From Nemertoderma westbladi (lineage: Eukaryota; Xenacoelomorpha; Nemertodermatida; Nemertodermatidae): a stretch of 64,000 nucleotides of DNA. Position numbers and translations under genes: made by a program. Of this stretch, positions 1-11,212 are shown piece by piece; positions within the stretch are counted from its first letter, which is position 1, and the number at the start of each line of letters is the position of its first letter. Location: positions 1-64,000 of the forward strand of contig JAUCBJ010000042.1 of assembly GCA_032718475.1 (NCBI GenBank). The letters are read 5' to 3'. The notes beneath the pieces were generated by a model that ran no database searches, was not told the DNA's origin, and saw only the letters and a list, made by a program, of their open reading frames with translations.

Positions 1-1218
1 CTGTTGGGAGGAGCGTATCCGATTCTCCTTCATCTCTCCGAGGAGAATATCCATCCCCCGCCGTCTCTCGTCTACCCAATCAACCGCCGAAGCAGGATCC
101 GCCAACGTCGTAGCGGGCGGACGAGGGACAACGGGCGACAAATTTTGAATAATTCGCTCGGGGTCCAGGACCTGAACTGTATCCGGGGCAGTTCTACGGG
201 GCACAGGTAGCTTAGTGCTATGCAAAGGGAATTTAGAGGTAGTCTCAGGGAGCACAGGTATGTCTATCACCGAAGGGGTGATTTCAAGAACAGGCCTAAT
301 TATTTCAGGCTCATCTACTATAGTAGGGAGTCTTTCTATTTTAATTATTTGGTCTGTGGGCTCAGTACTACCTAAGTTGGTGTTATTTAGTTGCCTTCTA
401 ACAGCTGGAGGCAAATCAGGCAATTTCTGCCGGTGGAATGTTCTTTTACGTCTGCTTAGGCGAGATCGATTTCTTCCGCCTTCAGTGTCAGTGGTATCGC
501 CTTCCTCAGATGAGGTATACCCTTGTCTTTTGGGAGTAGATCGACTCATCATCTGCATATTACTAGCTGCTAACTGTTTACTGAAGTCGTCTTGCTTCTC
601 TTGAAGATTTTCCAACTCCAGTTGGATGATCTCTTCAGCCGCTTTTCGTTCTACTTCCGCCACTGCTGCCGCTTTTGCCTCTGCTGCTGCCGCTTTTGCC
701 TCTGCCGCTGCCGCTTTTCGTTCTGCTTCCGCCACTGTTCGTTCTGCTTCCGCCACTGCTGCCGCTTTTGCCGCTGCCGCTGCCGCTTTTCGTTCTGCTT
801 CCGCCACTGTTCGTTCTGCTTCCGCCACTGCTGCCGCTTTTGCCGCTGCCGCTGCCGCTTTTGCCTCTGCCGCTGCCGCTTTTCTTTCTGCCTCTGCCAC
901 TGCTGCTATCTTTCTGTCTTCTATACGCTTTTTCCTTACTTGTTCTTCCCTTTCTCTAGCGATGCGGAGTTGTTCATCGAATTTAGCTTGGTTCGCCGCT
1001 AACCTATCCACATCAATCGCATCTAACACAAGTTTGGCTCCTTCGCTATTAGGGCTAAGTCCCTCTAGCCTTCTCCTCAACTCTTCATCTCCCAAAAAAC
1101 GCTGATAGTCTGACAGATAGATGTCAATGGCATCCCTCTTATGCGGTTTCTCTGCTGTCACTTCACTCTCGGTTGTATCTAGTAGACTGTCTGACAGGTT
1201 CTGCTTTGCGTCAGACAT
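1..1218 (-). CDS. Gag polyprotein N-terminal part, BEL/Pao-like copy A, runs off the window edge
   Basis: The frame is open for all 406 codons from ATG at 1218-1216 to the window edge; I translated every line and found no stop. The start is supported because MSD(A/T)KQNL also opens the gag of the second copy at 37428. Residues about 100-205 are an alanine-, glutamate-, lysine- and arginine-rich block with repeats such as AEAERKAAAAEAKAAA, which predicts a long alpha helix or coiled coil. It is followed by a Ser/Arg- and acid-rich stretch (MQMMSRSTPKRQGYTSS) and a proline-rich linker. Gag proteins of this type package the element RNA into cytoplasmic particles; a role of the helix in assembly is inference. 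The second copy lacks the helix and has unrelated sequence at the same place. The gag core and zinc knuckles would lie beyond the left edge. Confidence 0.8.
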   Translation of the reverse strand, partial: MSDAKQNLSDSLLDTTESEVTAEKPHKRDAIDIYLSDYQRFLGDEELRRRLEGLSPNSEGAKLVLDAIDVDRLAANQAKFDEQLRIAREREEQVRKKRIEDRKIAAVAEAERKAAAAEAKAAAAAAKAAAVAEAERTVAEAERKAAAAAAKAAAVAEAERTVAEAERKAAAAEAKAAAAEAKAAAVAEVERKAAEEIIQLELENLQEKQDDFSKQLAASNMQMMSRSTPKRQGYTSSEEGDTTDTEGGRNRSRLSRRKRTFHRQKLPDLPPAVRRQLNNTNLGSTEPTDQIIKIERLPTIVDEPEIIRPVLEITPSVIDIPVLPETTSKFPLHSTKLPVPRRTAPDTVQVLDPERIIQNLSPVVPRPPATTLADPASAVDWVDERRRGMDILLGEMKENRIRSSQQ

Positions 1219-3464
1219 GCTTATGTGTACAGTTGAATGTCTACTGCTGTATTACAGTCTGAGCAAGTCTAGTAACTCAGTATTAACTGCTAGCCTAGTA
1301 ATTAATTACCGTTACTGCTACTCAGTGTAGCGTGATATATATAATATATTAGAATACCGGTATGCTTATAGTATATATAACTATTATTACAGACTAGGTT
1401 TATCACAGAATACCGGTATAATTTTAGCACAAATATATATAAATATATAATAGGCCTATCGGAATACCGGTATACAGCTTACAGTTTGTAGTATATATAA
1501 TTCTGAAATAGAATTAATTACACGTACCGGTATAATTTCAGCCTAGATTTATAGAAATAAAGATAATAGGCCTATCGTAAATACCGGTATATCAATTATT
1601 TTAAAATAACTGAATTTCTGAACTTTAGGGTTACTTGGTTACTATAACTTACTTTATTACCGTTATTTAAGCAGTAATCCAACTGATATTGAGACCTAAT
1701 GGTTGTATGGTAGGCCTACTATTTATAAATCGTTAGATTTGATTTATAATATATATATACCCGTTTTAATGGGTTTTGTCTATGTTTGAAATAAATGTTA
1801 TTATTTCTGGGGTAATCACTACACAAAGCGGTGCGCTTTCAGTGAAGTGTTACGTATAGGACACTAAAACAAATAATACTAATTTACCTAAGTTACTTAA
1901 TACTACAAATTACGTACAATTCGGGTTGAGATTACAATCTCTAAATAAACACAAAAATTTACAAAAACACAAATACGAATTTTTAGGGTAATTTTACAAG
2001 AAGTCTACAAACCAGCCTAACAAAGGGTTAGAAAACCGGTTATTACAACGGACAGGGTACTACGGTATTTGAAATAATAAGTAGTAGTAAATACACTGCG
2101 TTGTCCAGATAGGAAAATACCACCGCCTGACGACCTATAGCCGTATCGCTATAGGTTCTACGTTATGTATCACGGAGTGTTCCTACCTAGAAGTTAATAG
2201 AGCTAATCGAATGTGCCTATCAACCACTTTACAACACAAATATAATGCCTACACTAATTATTCTCGGAAAGCACTGTACACTAAACCCTAAATTAGGTAC
2301 GAGTACTTGTACAACAGATAATCAGTAATTAAATATACTTGAACAGCTAAAAGAACCACGGCATCTGCTGGAGTGACCGATGCACAAAATCACCAGTCTT
2401 TACCTACGCCAAGCAGCCCGTGTAGTACCGAGGTTAATTTAACTATAGCGGTATGTATAACAAACACAATTACTGTAGGAACAAACTTGGGGACTTGAAT
2501 GTTGCGAATAATCGCATAAACTCTGAATAATAAATATTACGCTACGCGTACAAACTACTCAAACAAAATACAGACCGAACACTGACAGACTACTATCAAG
2601 CCTAAACAAACTACGGTATATGCAGACTCCGAAATGATTAGGGAGTATGCGCTCTAACCCAGTAGTGCGACTTATTCTTTAGTTGGGGGTTTACCTTACA
2701 GCGTTCGCTGCCCCTACTGCCTAATCGTACTTAATCGGACAGATGATCTACACACGCGGCAATCCGTTCAGACTTAATAACAGCCAGACAACTATCCAGC
2801 CTTCAAATTATTTAAATAAAATTATAAGCTACCCGTACAGACTTACACAAACAAAGTACAGACTAAACGATGGCAGACTACTCTCAAGCCTAAATAAACT
2901 ACAGGACATGCAGACTCCGAAATGATTAGGGAGTATGCGCTCTAACCCAGTAGTGCGACTTATTCTTTAGTTGGGGGTTTACCTTACCGCGTTCGCTGCC
3001 CCTACTTCCTAACCGTACTTAATCGGACAGGTGATCTACACACACTGCAATCCGTTCAGACTTAACAGCAATCAGACAACAGCTCAGCCTACAACTTGTC
3101 TGTACAATATGATCAGGCTTACACGCCTTCTGTTCAATACTGGCCTACAAACAAATAAAACTGACAGAAATAGGCCTAAGTAAAATCCCAATAAAACCAG
3201 GCGTCCCCGATTAATTATTAAGACCTACCGGCATATATAATCAAATCGAATAATACTGCTGTACTTATACGGAAGTACCGGTTAGGACAGTTAGGCCTAC
3301 GGACTTACAGAAGTACCGGTTCTGGCAGTTGGACCTACGGGCCTACGGCAGTACCGGTTCTGGCAGTTGGGCCTACTGACCTACAGATGTACCTTCCAGG
3401 TTTACCGGTTGACCGGTACTTTCAACTTTATTGCTTACTGCAATAAAGAAGCTATATCCTTTAA
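1219..3464 (-). other. Long untranslated leader of copy A
   Basis: This 2.2-kb stretch separates the LTR from the gag start and has no long open frame. It aligns along much of its length with 35038-37427. It holds AT-rich repeats with ATACCGGTAT and TAGGCCTA palindromes near gag (about 1340-1600), two copies of a unit of about 290 bp (about 2520-3100), and short repeats around GTACCGGTT near the LTR (about 3225-3420). No convincing tRNA-complementary primer site follows the LTR. Confidence 0.65.
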
Positions 3465-4693
3465 TGTTCGCGCTTTCAGACCTTTGGCAGTTTAACCCAC
3501 CAAATTAAGATGTCTTCTAGATATTAAATCGGTTTTTAGTCTATGACAAGTATTTGATTCACTACACTAGTCGAAACCAATCTGTGCGCGATCATTCACC
3601 CGCTGGATATTCCCGGGAGATTGGGTTCGACGGTTTAATTTTATTGCTATGTAAGCCTAATGTATTATTCGACTGACAGTACTATATAATCTCTGACAAT
3701 ATTATTCACCTTCGGTAATATTAACAGTTCCTTTAGGACGTGGCGCTTTATCTATATAAACAGAGTTATGACTTAAACTACTCACAACGATATGGCTTTA
3801 ATTATAATTCACATATATGGCGCATTCTTTAGGAATTGCTTCTTTAACAGACTCACTCATACACAATGCTGCACAATACTGCACACTAATCTGCCAATCT
3901 TCACTGATTTTAGTCACATATAAAAGGAACACAGACTGACTCATGTAGGGTCTATCAAATAACATTAGATTCACTTCAAACCACTTTAACATAAGTCACA
4001 ATCGTTTATCTGTAACCCTTCTCTCTTACCTTCGGTATATCAAGAATATTGGGTTTCGGGGTTATTTATCGTTATTCCAAATATAATTATTCATCAACCA
4101 TATTATGAAGAACTGACGGTAAATAGCAGTATAAAACAACAATGAAAACACTGATTGTTATGAGTTTGCAATGTTTCAGCAGTCAGCATGTATGATCAGT
4201 CAGCAGAGTCGTTAGGTTAAAGGATATATGTCCTTGTAATTAAACCTACTAGTGTAAGACTAAAAACAGTAAAGCACAAAATACTTCCAAGCCGTTCTTT
4301 CTTTGGCTCAGGACTGAATGTAAACACTGCACATAGGCATTGCGTCATTTCTCGGAAATTTTCTGTACAAGGAGCCACAAAAACGCTCTAATTGGCTGAC
4401 TGAACTGAGAGACGCCGTAGAACAAAGGAAATCAACACGTATGAATGTCAGCTGTTAACCGTAGTCATAGTAACTACTGTTCAAGAGTAGCTATCACCCC
4501 TTTGCGTCACGAATTGCCATAGAATCATAAAATATGCCTTTCACAGTACACATACGGAGGAAATAGGTCTTAGATCCTCTAAAAACACCGATACAGCAAT
4601 AATACGGTCTCTTACACTTATTAAATCAACTACAGAGTATTTTAATGTAAAAGATAATAAAAATAACGGGGCAATTCAGCAAAGGCTTTTACA
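3465..4693 (-). repeat. Long terminal repeat (5' LTR of copy A)
   Basis: On the minus strand it starts TGTAAA and ends GCGAACA, giving the usual TG...CA ends. It aligns over its length with the LTRs at 33863-35037, 45853-47028 and 28646-29800, but is more diverged from them than they are from each other, so it is probably an older insertion. Length about 1229 bp. Confidence 0.85.
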
Positions 4694-6030
4694 GAAGATG
4701 AAACACAACCTGTTGAGGACCGGACCTTGTCGGGACCGGTGGCTTTGTTTGGGGACAGTTTATTCCTTAGTACGTTGAGAACGTTTTCCTCAGTAAAGTG
4801 TATTTCCGAAAGACTGAAACCATTTGGGTGATCTATGCTGTAGGTTGAGTAACTCCATAATAAATGGTAAAATTAGCGGAAGAAATTTCGTTAAATAGAT
4901 TAGCTTTATCAGAGTCTTATGTAATTACACTGCCAGGTTGCTGTCTTTCATGAATGGGATAGGGGATCGGCGAACAAGATAACATTTTGCATAATTCCAG
5001 AACTGTTTCGAGTTGCGGTTTATCAGAACTTGGTCGCCATATTTCTGATTACGAGATTGAATTCTTTCATTTAGGTTTCTTTGTAATGCTTCAAGTTTGT
5101 CCTTAAGCTAAGTGCTACGTAATGGGTCAGATGTCAGAAGAGTTCTTGTGGGGCGAGACACGTAGTCGGCGAGCCTTTGCATACGGTTCATATAGGGCAA
5201 ATGGGGCATGTCCGTCTGTCTGTCTGTCCGTCTGTCTGTCTGTCCGTCTGTCTGGTAAATGTTTGAACGCGAATTTCTCGGCATCGCTCGTTCGGAATTG
5301 AACCAAACTTAGTAGGTAAGTAGTAGAGAGAAAGTTTAGAAAGTTTGTAAAGTTTGGTGAAAAATCATGCAGTCTGACGTCAGCTACGACAGATTATGTG
5401 GTTTTTAGAAAATGTTAAATTTCTCGGGAAGGCCTCATTTTCCTGAGCTGAAATTTTGGTGGCCTGTAGAGAATCATGAAGTCTATCTTTTACGAAATTG
5501 AAAAGTTAAGACATTTAATTGGGGATCCGCTAGAGACTCAGAAGTAATGACATAGGCCTACCGGTACGGTACTGCTGTACAGTGCTGCACTGGTAAGTAC
5601 GAAATTGCAGAATAACAATTTGACACCACCTAGCGGATTAACATATGATTGTATATCGAATGAATACATCTATAGCATGGGATATGGGGTCCAAACTAGA
5701 CATGCCCCATTTGCTCTATATGAACCGTATGCCAAGGCTTGCCGACTACGTGCTGCGCGAAGTCCCCACGAACGTGTTCTTACGTTTACTTCTAATTCTG
5801 TTGATATTGATATATCTTTTCTGGCGCTGTGATTCTAAATCTAAACGTGGTTTCTTACGCGATTTTTTTTTGGAACGTAATCATCTTGAGGGAATTAAGA
5901 ATGAACGTCAAAGACTTCAAATTAGTTTCAGCTCTGAAATTGGCTAGAAGAAGACAGAAAGGGCATTGATATAAATAAGTTGAGGGTAAGTGATACAGTT
6001 AGATTTCTCGAAATTACGAAGATTACATAT
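4694..6030 (-). pseudogene. Non-LTR retrotransposon fragment, copy 1 (upstream of and into the RT domain)
   Basis: Apart from an insertion at 5148-5774, this matches 12876-13577. On the minus strand the pair encode a region just before and into the reverse transcriptase, with the typical PNKATGPDKV motif and upstream residues such as NSKQFWNYAK. Stops and frame changes interrupt it. It is cut on the left by the LTR of copy A. The clade looks like Jockey or CR1 but I cannot fix it. Homology to the second copy stops near 6030. Confidence 0.7.
5148..5774. mobile_element. Small inverted-repeat element (MITE-like) nested in the non-LTR fragment
   Basis: The left end, from GTGGGGCGAGACACGTAG, is repeated in inverted orientation at the right end for roughly 65 bp, ending near the (GTCT)n tract at 5213-5260. 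The second copy of the host element runs straight through this point at 13328, so this is an insertion. GTTCTT lies on both sides and may be a 6-bp target duplication. No transposase frame is present. Confidence 0.7.
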
Positions 6031-6605
6031 TGAAACTTCTAACTTCGATTATCATTATTATTATTTCTTTTTCTTTATCTTTATTATCTCTTTTCGCCGG
6101 AACAATTCGGTTTTGTACCAGGTAAGTCTACAGTACATTAATGGAAATATTCAGCATGATAATCGAGCCTTTGCGACTTACGCATTTTCGGAGATAGCAA
6201 TACAGTATATTTCACTCTCTCAAATTTGGAGGAGGTTGACAAAATCAAGTCGAGATTTGTTAAACGTACAGTATGTTATGTTTACACAAGACTACATATA
6301 AACCACGGCCTTAAAGTCTATCGGCGACAAGTAATTCGTGGAAGACCTCTTCAATAAACACCCCTAATGTTTAACACTGAAGCTATTAACGCTTACAAGG
6401 AACATAGATCTGAACGATTGGAAAATTTCACCAACCGGGAATATGAACTTGGTCCTGCGGTCACAATGTTCTTCTTGGAAAGGTGTGAGGCAACATAACC
6501 GACATGTTGTGACCCGCACAACGGCGCACGGTTGGCATCATCGCTTCTGTGCACCTTATCATGATCGCTCTAATTTGTGTTTTTTTAAATTCTGTGGGTC
6601 TAATA
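6031..6605. other. Non-coding stretch, no gene recognised
   Basis: AT-rich sequence with a short frame of 43 codons at 6367-6498 (begins MFNTEAINAYKEH) that I do not recognise and that has no supporting context. It may be a remnant of an exon or of an element. Confidence 0.4.
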
Positions 6606-7593
6606 CGGTGGCTGATTGCGGCCAATTATTTCCATTTTTTAATGTTTTTCACCCGGGTGAATAACGTTTATCACCCGGGTGAAAAACGTTTATCACCCGG
6701 GTGAAAAATATTTATCACCCGGGTGAAAAACATGTAGTTAGTTTCCTTATAAATAATATTTTCATAGATCATTTTGATCCAGATTCACTCTTAGCGAATT
6801 AATATCTCTACCAATGTTAATGACCAATTAAGGGAAAGGATCATGTTACAGTGGTATGTTATTCTAACAAAAACAATAAACGAAAGTCAATAGTTCTAAA
6901 TAGTTCGTCAGTCAATAGTTCGAAAGTCAAACATTTAAATATTTTTCGTTGTGATACTGTAAATGTTTTTCACTCGGGTTATAAATGCTTTTCACCAGGG
7001 TTATAAATGTATTTATATTTGATTGTAATTTATTGTATCTGTGGTCTGTGCAACTCTAGCTCATCAGTCATCCATCACTACCGAACCTGCCCGAGTCTAC
7101 CGAACTTTGAGACACCCTTACGTTGCGCACTCTTCCTTTTAGATCTATAATTATAACTTTAGCTTACACGAATTCTAGGCGACGCTAAAGTTTTGTCTAC
7201 TGTTACCTTTAGATTTTATTATATTACTGTCCCTGATTTAATTTTAGAAATCTAGTTAGTTGGTTTTAATTAATTGGTTAATGTGTATATTATACTTTTT
7301 GCCTTGTAAAACTTCCGATGGATTTGGAAATTAAACACCTGCCGATTTCATAAATGTATTTAACCCGGGTGATAAAAGTTTTTCAGCCGGTTGATAAATG
7401 TTTTTGACCCGGGTAGTAAATGGTTTTGACCCGGGTAGTAAATGTTTTTCACCCGGGTGATAAATGTTTTCACCTGGGTGATAAATATGGTTTTCACCCG
7501 TGTGATAAATGTTATCACCCGGGTGATAAATATTTTTCACCCGGGTGAAAAATAATTTAATAAATGGAAATAATTGGCCGCAATCAGCCACCG
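6606..7593. mobile_element. TA-flanked inverted-repeat element with subterminal CACCCGGGTG arrays
   Basis: The left end CGGTGGCTGATTGCGGCCAA recurs inverted at the right end (about 32 bp including ATTATTTCCATTT), and both ends are flanked by TA. Just inside each end lie tandem palindromes: four CACCCGGGTG copies 22 bp apart at 6650-6725, and about nine degenerate copies at 7355-7552. No transposase frame is present, so it is non-autonomous. Arrays of short palindromes next to inverted ends look like transposase-binding sites, which is inference. The superfamily is not certain; TA duplications fit Tc1/mariner-like enzymes. Confidence 0.75.
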
Positions 7594-7595
7594 TA

Positions 7596-9350
7596 GTTTA
7601 ACGTAGAAAACTTTTTACCACATAATATCTTGTCCATCTTGCCCTCGACTGTTTATCCACTATAGAATAATCCCCACTGAGCTTACTTTTAATTTATTAA
7701 CAATACTCTTTTAAATTTTATTGTTTTAATGTGACACTACTATATATATATTTTAACATCCGTAATTTTATTGAATCATTGATAATAATTATTAAATTTG
7801 CCCTGTTAAGGGTGTGTCTTCAAAAAAAAATATGTGTGACATTTCCTCAATTTTCAATAAATTTATCTGGAATTCCATATAGAGGCAGTCCAGCGTAGGT
7901 CAGTACAGTAGGTAGGCATACTTAATGATTATAACATTAACTTTCACTTTAATATACGATTTTCCGTATGGTATATACATACATGTAAATAAATTACACC
8001 CCATAATATTGAATTATGTATACTGTAATAGTACACTGTGTAGAAAATAATAATAATAACGGAGATCTTATGCTATTTAATTCCTATTAGAATATAAATA
8101 TCGAATCCTATAGAGATATACAGTATGTATAAAACACAGTATATCGCATAAATGGTATTAATTTCTATATTGTGCTGCATACAAGGGTAAGTATGTAAGT
8201 TTGTTCAGTCATGCAATTATTTCTTTCTTATAACCCGCACAGATACAACTTGTTTATTGTTTTGATTAGATTCAGCCCTTCTTTAACCTGGGTTTTTATT
8301 GAAAACCGTATTCTTCACAGTGTGGGTAAAATATAATGTGAAATATAACAGCAGAAAGTCCGATATAGGCCTACTTCACAAGCCCCCGACGACAGCAGCT
8401 GCAGAAGGAAAAGCATGGAACCGAAACATGCACATATTTTTTTAATAGACATACAGTATACTACTGTCACTGTGTGATATTTTTTTACATCGCTACCGGC
8501 TACAGAGGAGCATGTTACAAGAAAAGTAATCTAATGCTTAACCATGCCAGCCTGTTTCGTTCGACAGCTTTTGCTACAGTATTAAGTAAATTGTATTATA
8601 AACTGTATGTGGATAGCCAGTAACCGCCAAGCAACGTAACCTTCCAATGTAATCTAACCGCTGTGGGAGAGTCATTTTTTTTCAAGTATTGCCGTACGTG
8701 ACCTTTAAATTATTGGTAGTGTATTACAGTATAATCTTATTGCGGGGTTAAAGATAGCTCATTATCATGAATAATTTACACATTTATTTTATAAGAGCCA
8801 AGTAGAGTTTATAAGAACACAAGGTTTTTTCATATTCGTTTAGAAATTATGACGAAGAGTTAATTAATATTTTTATTAACAACATAAGGACAACATTAAC
8901 CAACATAAGGAGTCCGTACAAGGACATGGAATCCTCGGTTTTTCCTTATTATACATGTTCGCCAGTCCAATATATTATTGTGATAAGGAGCATATGTCAG
9001 CTATCTCAATTCAATATATTGAGATAGCGTACATGAATACTAACAATAATAATAAATAATAATAATAACATATGTTTTTATTTCATAAAAACAATAGCAA
9101 TAAAAATACAATAACATCACGTGTAATAGTTCGTGTACTCAATAAAAATATATTAATGGCCTCAGCCATATGCCCGCGAGGCACCACAGAATGCAATATA
9201 TAAGGTATGTCATACTACTTACTGTACATAAATTAATTTAATGTAAGATAAAATATAAGTGTAATTAGTAGTTCCTGTGAGATATAAATGACTACATACG
9301 TTGGCATAGAGGATAGTTCAAATAAATTAACCAACTGCAATATATCAATC
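7596..9350. other. AT-rich intergenic DNA
   Basis: No coding region recognised. It holds short AT-rich runs, a hairpin at about 8999-9029 (arms GCTATCTCAAT and its complement) and partly repeated AACATAAGGA motifs near 8880-8915. Confidence 0.5.
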
Positions 9351-9649
9351 AACTGTAGTTCTGATCGTGAACAATGTACATAGACGTTTTCCACGAACCC
9401 TTGCAATATTGTAGTAAATAAAAAGAAATTAATGAGGTTCTACAGTCCCAATCCCAATAAACATTAACTTGGTCATTTTGGCGGCCAAAACGACCAAAAT
9501 GGCCAAATATAAATTGCGGCATTCATGAAAGGAACTTCTGAGGCAAGTTGGCTTGTCAATCACAGCCAGTGAATAGAGGCTGAGTGTAAGTAAAGCCCAG
9601 GATGTTGGCAGATAGAAAAAGGCTTCGATTTCCGGACATTCCCTCCCCA

Positions 9650-9674
9650 ACCCCCCCCCCCCCCCCCCCCCCCG
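9650..9674. repeat. Poly-C tract
   Basis: An almost pure C run of about 25 bases inside the Tc1/mariner-like element; the length is likely unstable. Confidence 0.9.
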
Positions 9675-10565
9675 GACTGTTCCGTACTGTTTTATATTTC
9701 GCACGTTTATTTTTCATTTTGTAAGGTAAACGGACCGCTTGTATCCAGACAAGTTGTACAGTATCCAATTTCCCTTTCTTAGCTCAGAAATTTATATTTT
9801 GCATCCCGATTTTACATTTTGTATCCACGTTTTATTTATGGATTTCATCAATTCAATTACACTGTATTGTTTGCTAATCTTTAAACAATTAATTAGATGA
9901 CCTATATATTCCATCCCCCGAATGATATATTGTTTTGTTTACTAGAGTTATAATAATTATGTAATAGTTTTAATTATGAGTATTATTATCTAATTATTTT
10001 CTTCAAATTGAAGCAGATGGGGTTGACTATTATTGATGGTCCTTTTTCGAAGAAATCCTACATGGGCATTTTGGAGCTAACCCGCCACTACTACTGCTTG
10101 GCTCACTGGAAGTGTATTTAGGTAAAGCTCTATTGTAAGGCTGTGGCTCTGTTTAAGCTTAGCTGAGCCAAGACGACAGACATTAGGATGGGAACACGAA
10201 CACACCATATTATCCTTCCCCTATTCATTTCAATGGTAGCCTGCTTGTCTTTCCCGCACTGGGGGGAGACCATTGCCATTGGTTAGCTGTATGCTATTGT
10301 AATACAAAGAGAGCGGCAGGATAAAGAGAAATGCCGACCTCACTAATAATGGGCTGGTCCCACAGGTCACTTTAAGGTAGGTGGTAAAGTAGGTACGTAC
10401 AGTTTACATGTTCAAGGGCGCCAGTCCCTAGTCGCTAGCCCATAGTCTGTCATGGAGTTCCTGTAGTAGTTTCAGACGCTTTCACTCAGTATCCTAGTGT
10501 CCAGGAAGTTGGGAGTTGAGTGTGGGTGGGTGGATTGGTGGCCCCCACGCAACACCGCAGTGTCG

Positions 10566-10975
10566 GGTGACTACAAAACAAAGACCAACGACCCAAATAA
10601 TAAAGACCTGTACAAATACAAAACACATGTGTTAACTTTCGTTTATTGTTTTGGTTCCCCAACACGCCTCTGTAACCTGCTTCTTTACTAACCTGCTCCT
10701 TTAAATGGCAATGTGACCTCACGCTCTCTGGCAATGGGACCTAAAGCTCTTTGGAACCTAACGCTCTTTGGGACGTAACGCGACTTTACCTCTTTGTTTT
10801 GTACAGGTCACAATGAGCGTTATGTACCATTGCTATTTAAAGGAGCAGGTTAGTAAAGGAGCAAGTTACAGAGGCGTGACGGGGGGATTCAAAACAATTA
10901 ACGAAAGTTAACACATGTAACAAGATTATGCAGGTCTTTATAATTGGGTCTTTGTTTTGTAGTCACCCCGCAGTG
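10566..10975. repeat. Inverted repeat nested in the Tc1/mariner-like element
   Basis: The left arm (GGTGACTACAAAACAAAGACC... to CTGCTCCTTTAAATGGCAATG) recurs inverted in the right half up to the matching CTTTGTTTTGTAGTCACC. Arms are imperfect and roughly 150 bp with a spacer rich in CTCTTTGG motifs. A third, single copy of an arm lies at about 16880-16990, so this is a dispersed family and probably a foldback-type element. Confidence 0.65.
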
Positions 10976-11045
10976 TCCGCGAATTATACATTGTGAAAAA
11001 ATATTAAAAAAAAATTTTATTATAAAAAAAAATATTATTGAAATT

Positions 11046-11212
11046 AATTTCCGAAATTAACATCCCGAAATTAATTTATGGACGTCCATTAATTAGTTAT
11101 TTCATTACGATTCTGATTGGTTTATAGATTATTTTCGGGACGTCCATAAGTTAATTTCGGGACGTCCATATAGTTAATTTCGGGACGTCCATAAATTAAT
11201 TTCGGGACGTCT
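11046..11212. repeat. Short repeats around TTAATTTCGGGACGTCCATA
   Basis: Three to four direct copies spaced about 23-24 bp apart at 11135-11212, plus inverted partial copies at about 11046-11095. They can fold on themselves. The function is unknown. Confidence 0.7.

Larger units (their letters stand above)
1..4693 (-). mobile_element. BEL/Pao-like LTR retrotransposon, copy A (5' part)
   Basis: Read on the minus strand this is LTR (4693-3465), leader (3464-1219) and gag (1218 to the left edge); the rest of the element lies outside the window. LTR, leader and gag align in the same order with 33863-38480 on the plus strand, so both are copies of one family. The LTR end at 4693 is followed by GAAGA and then by non-LTR retrotransposon sequence that is uninterrupted in a second copy at 12876 onwards, so copy A is an insertion in that older element. 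The opposite end should carry the same GAAGA duplication. Confidence 0.85.

Noticed and set aside
592-1105. Plus-strand frames rich in Cys/Arg or Ala/Ser
   Set aside because: They are the complement of the repetitive gag helix on the minus strand, which starts with the conserved MSD(A/T)KQNL.
10486-10734. Short frames around 10.5-10.7 kb
   Set aside because: They lie in an inverted repeat and are present in both orientations.
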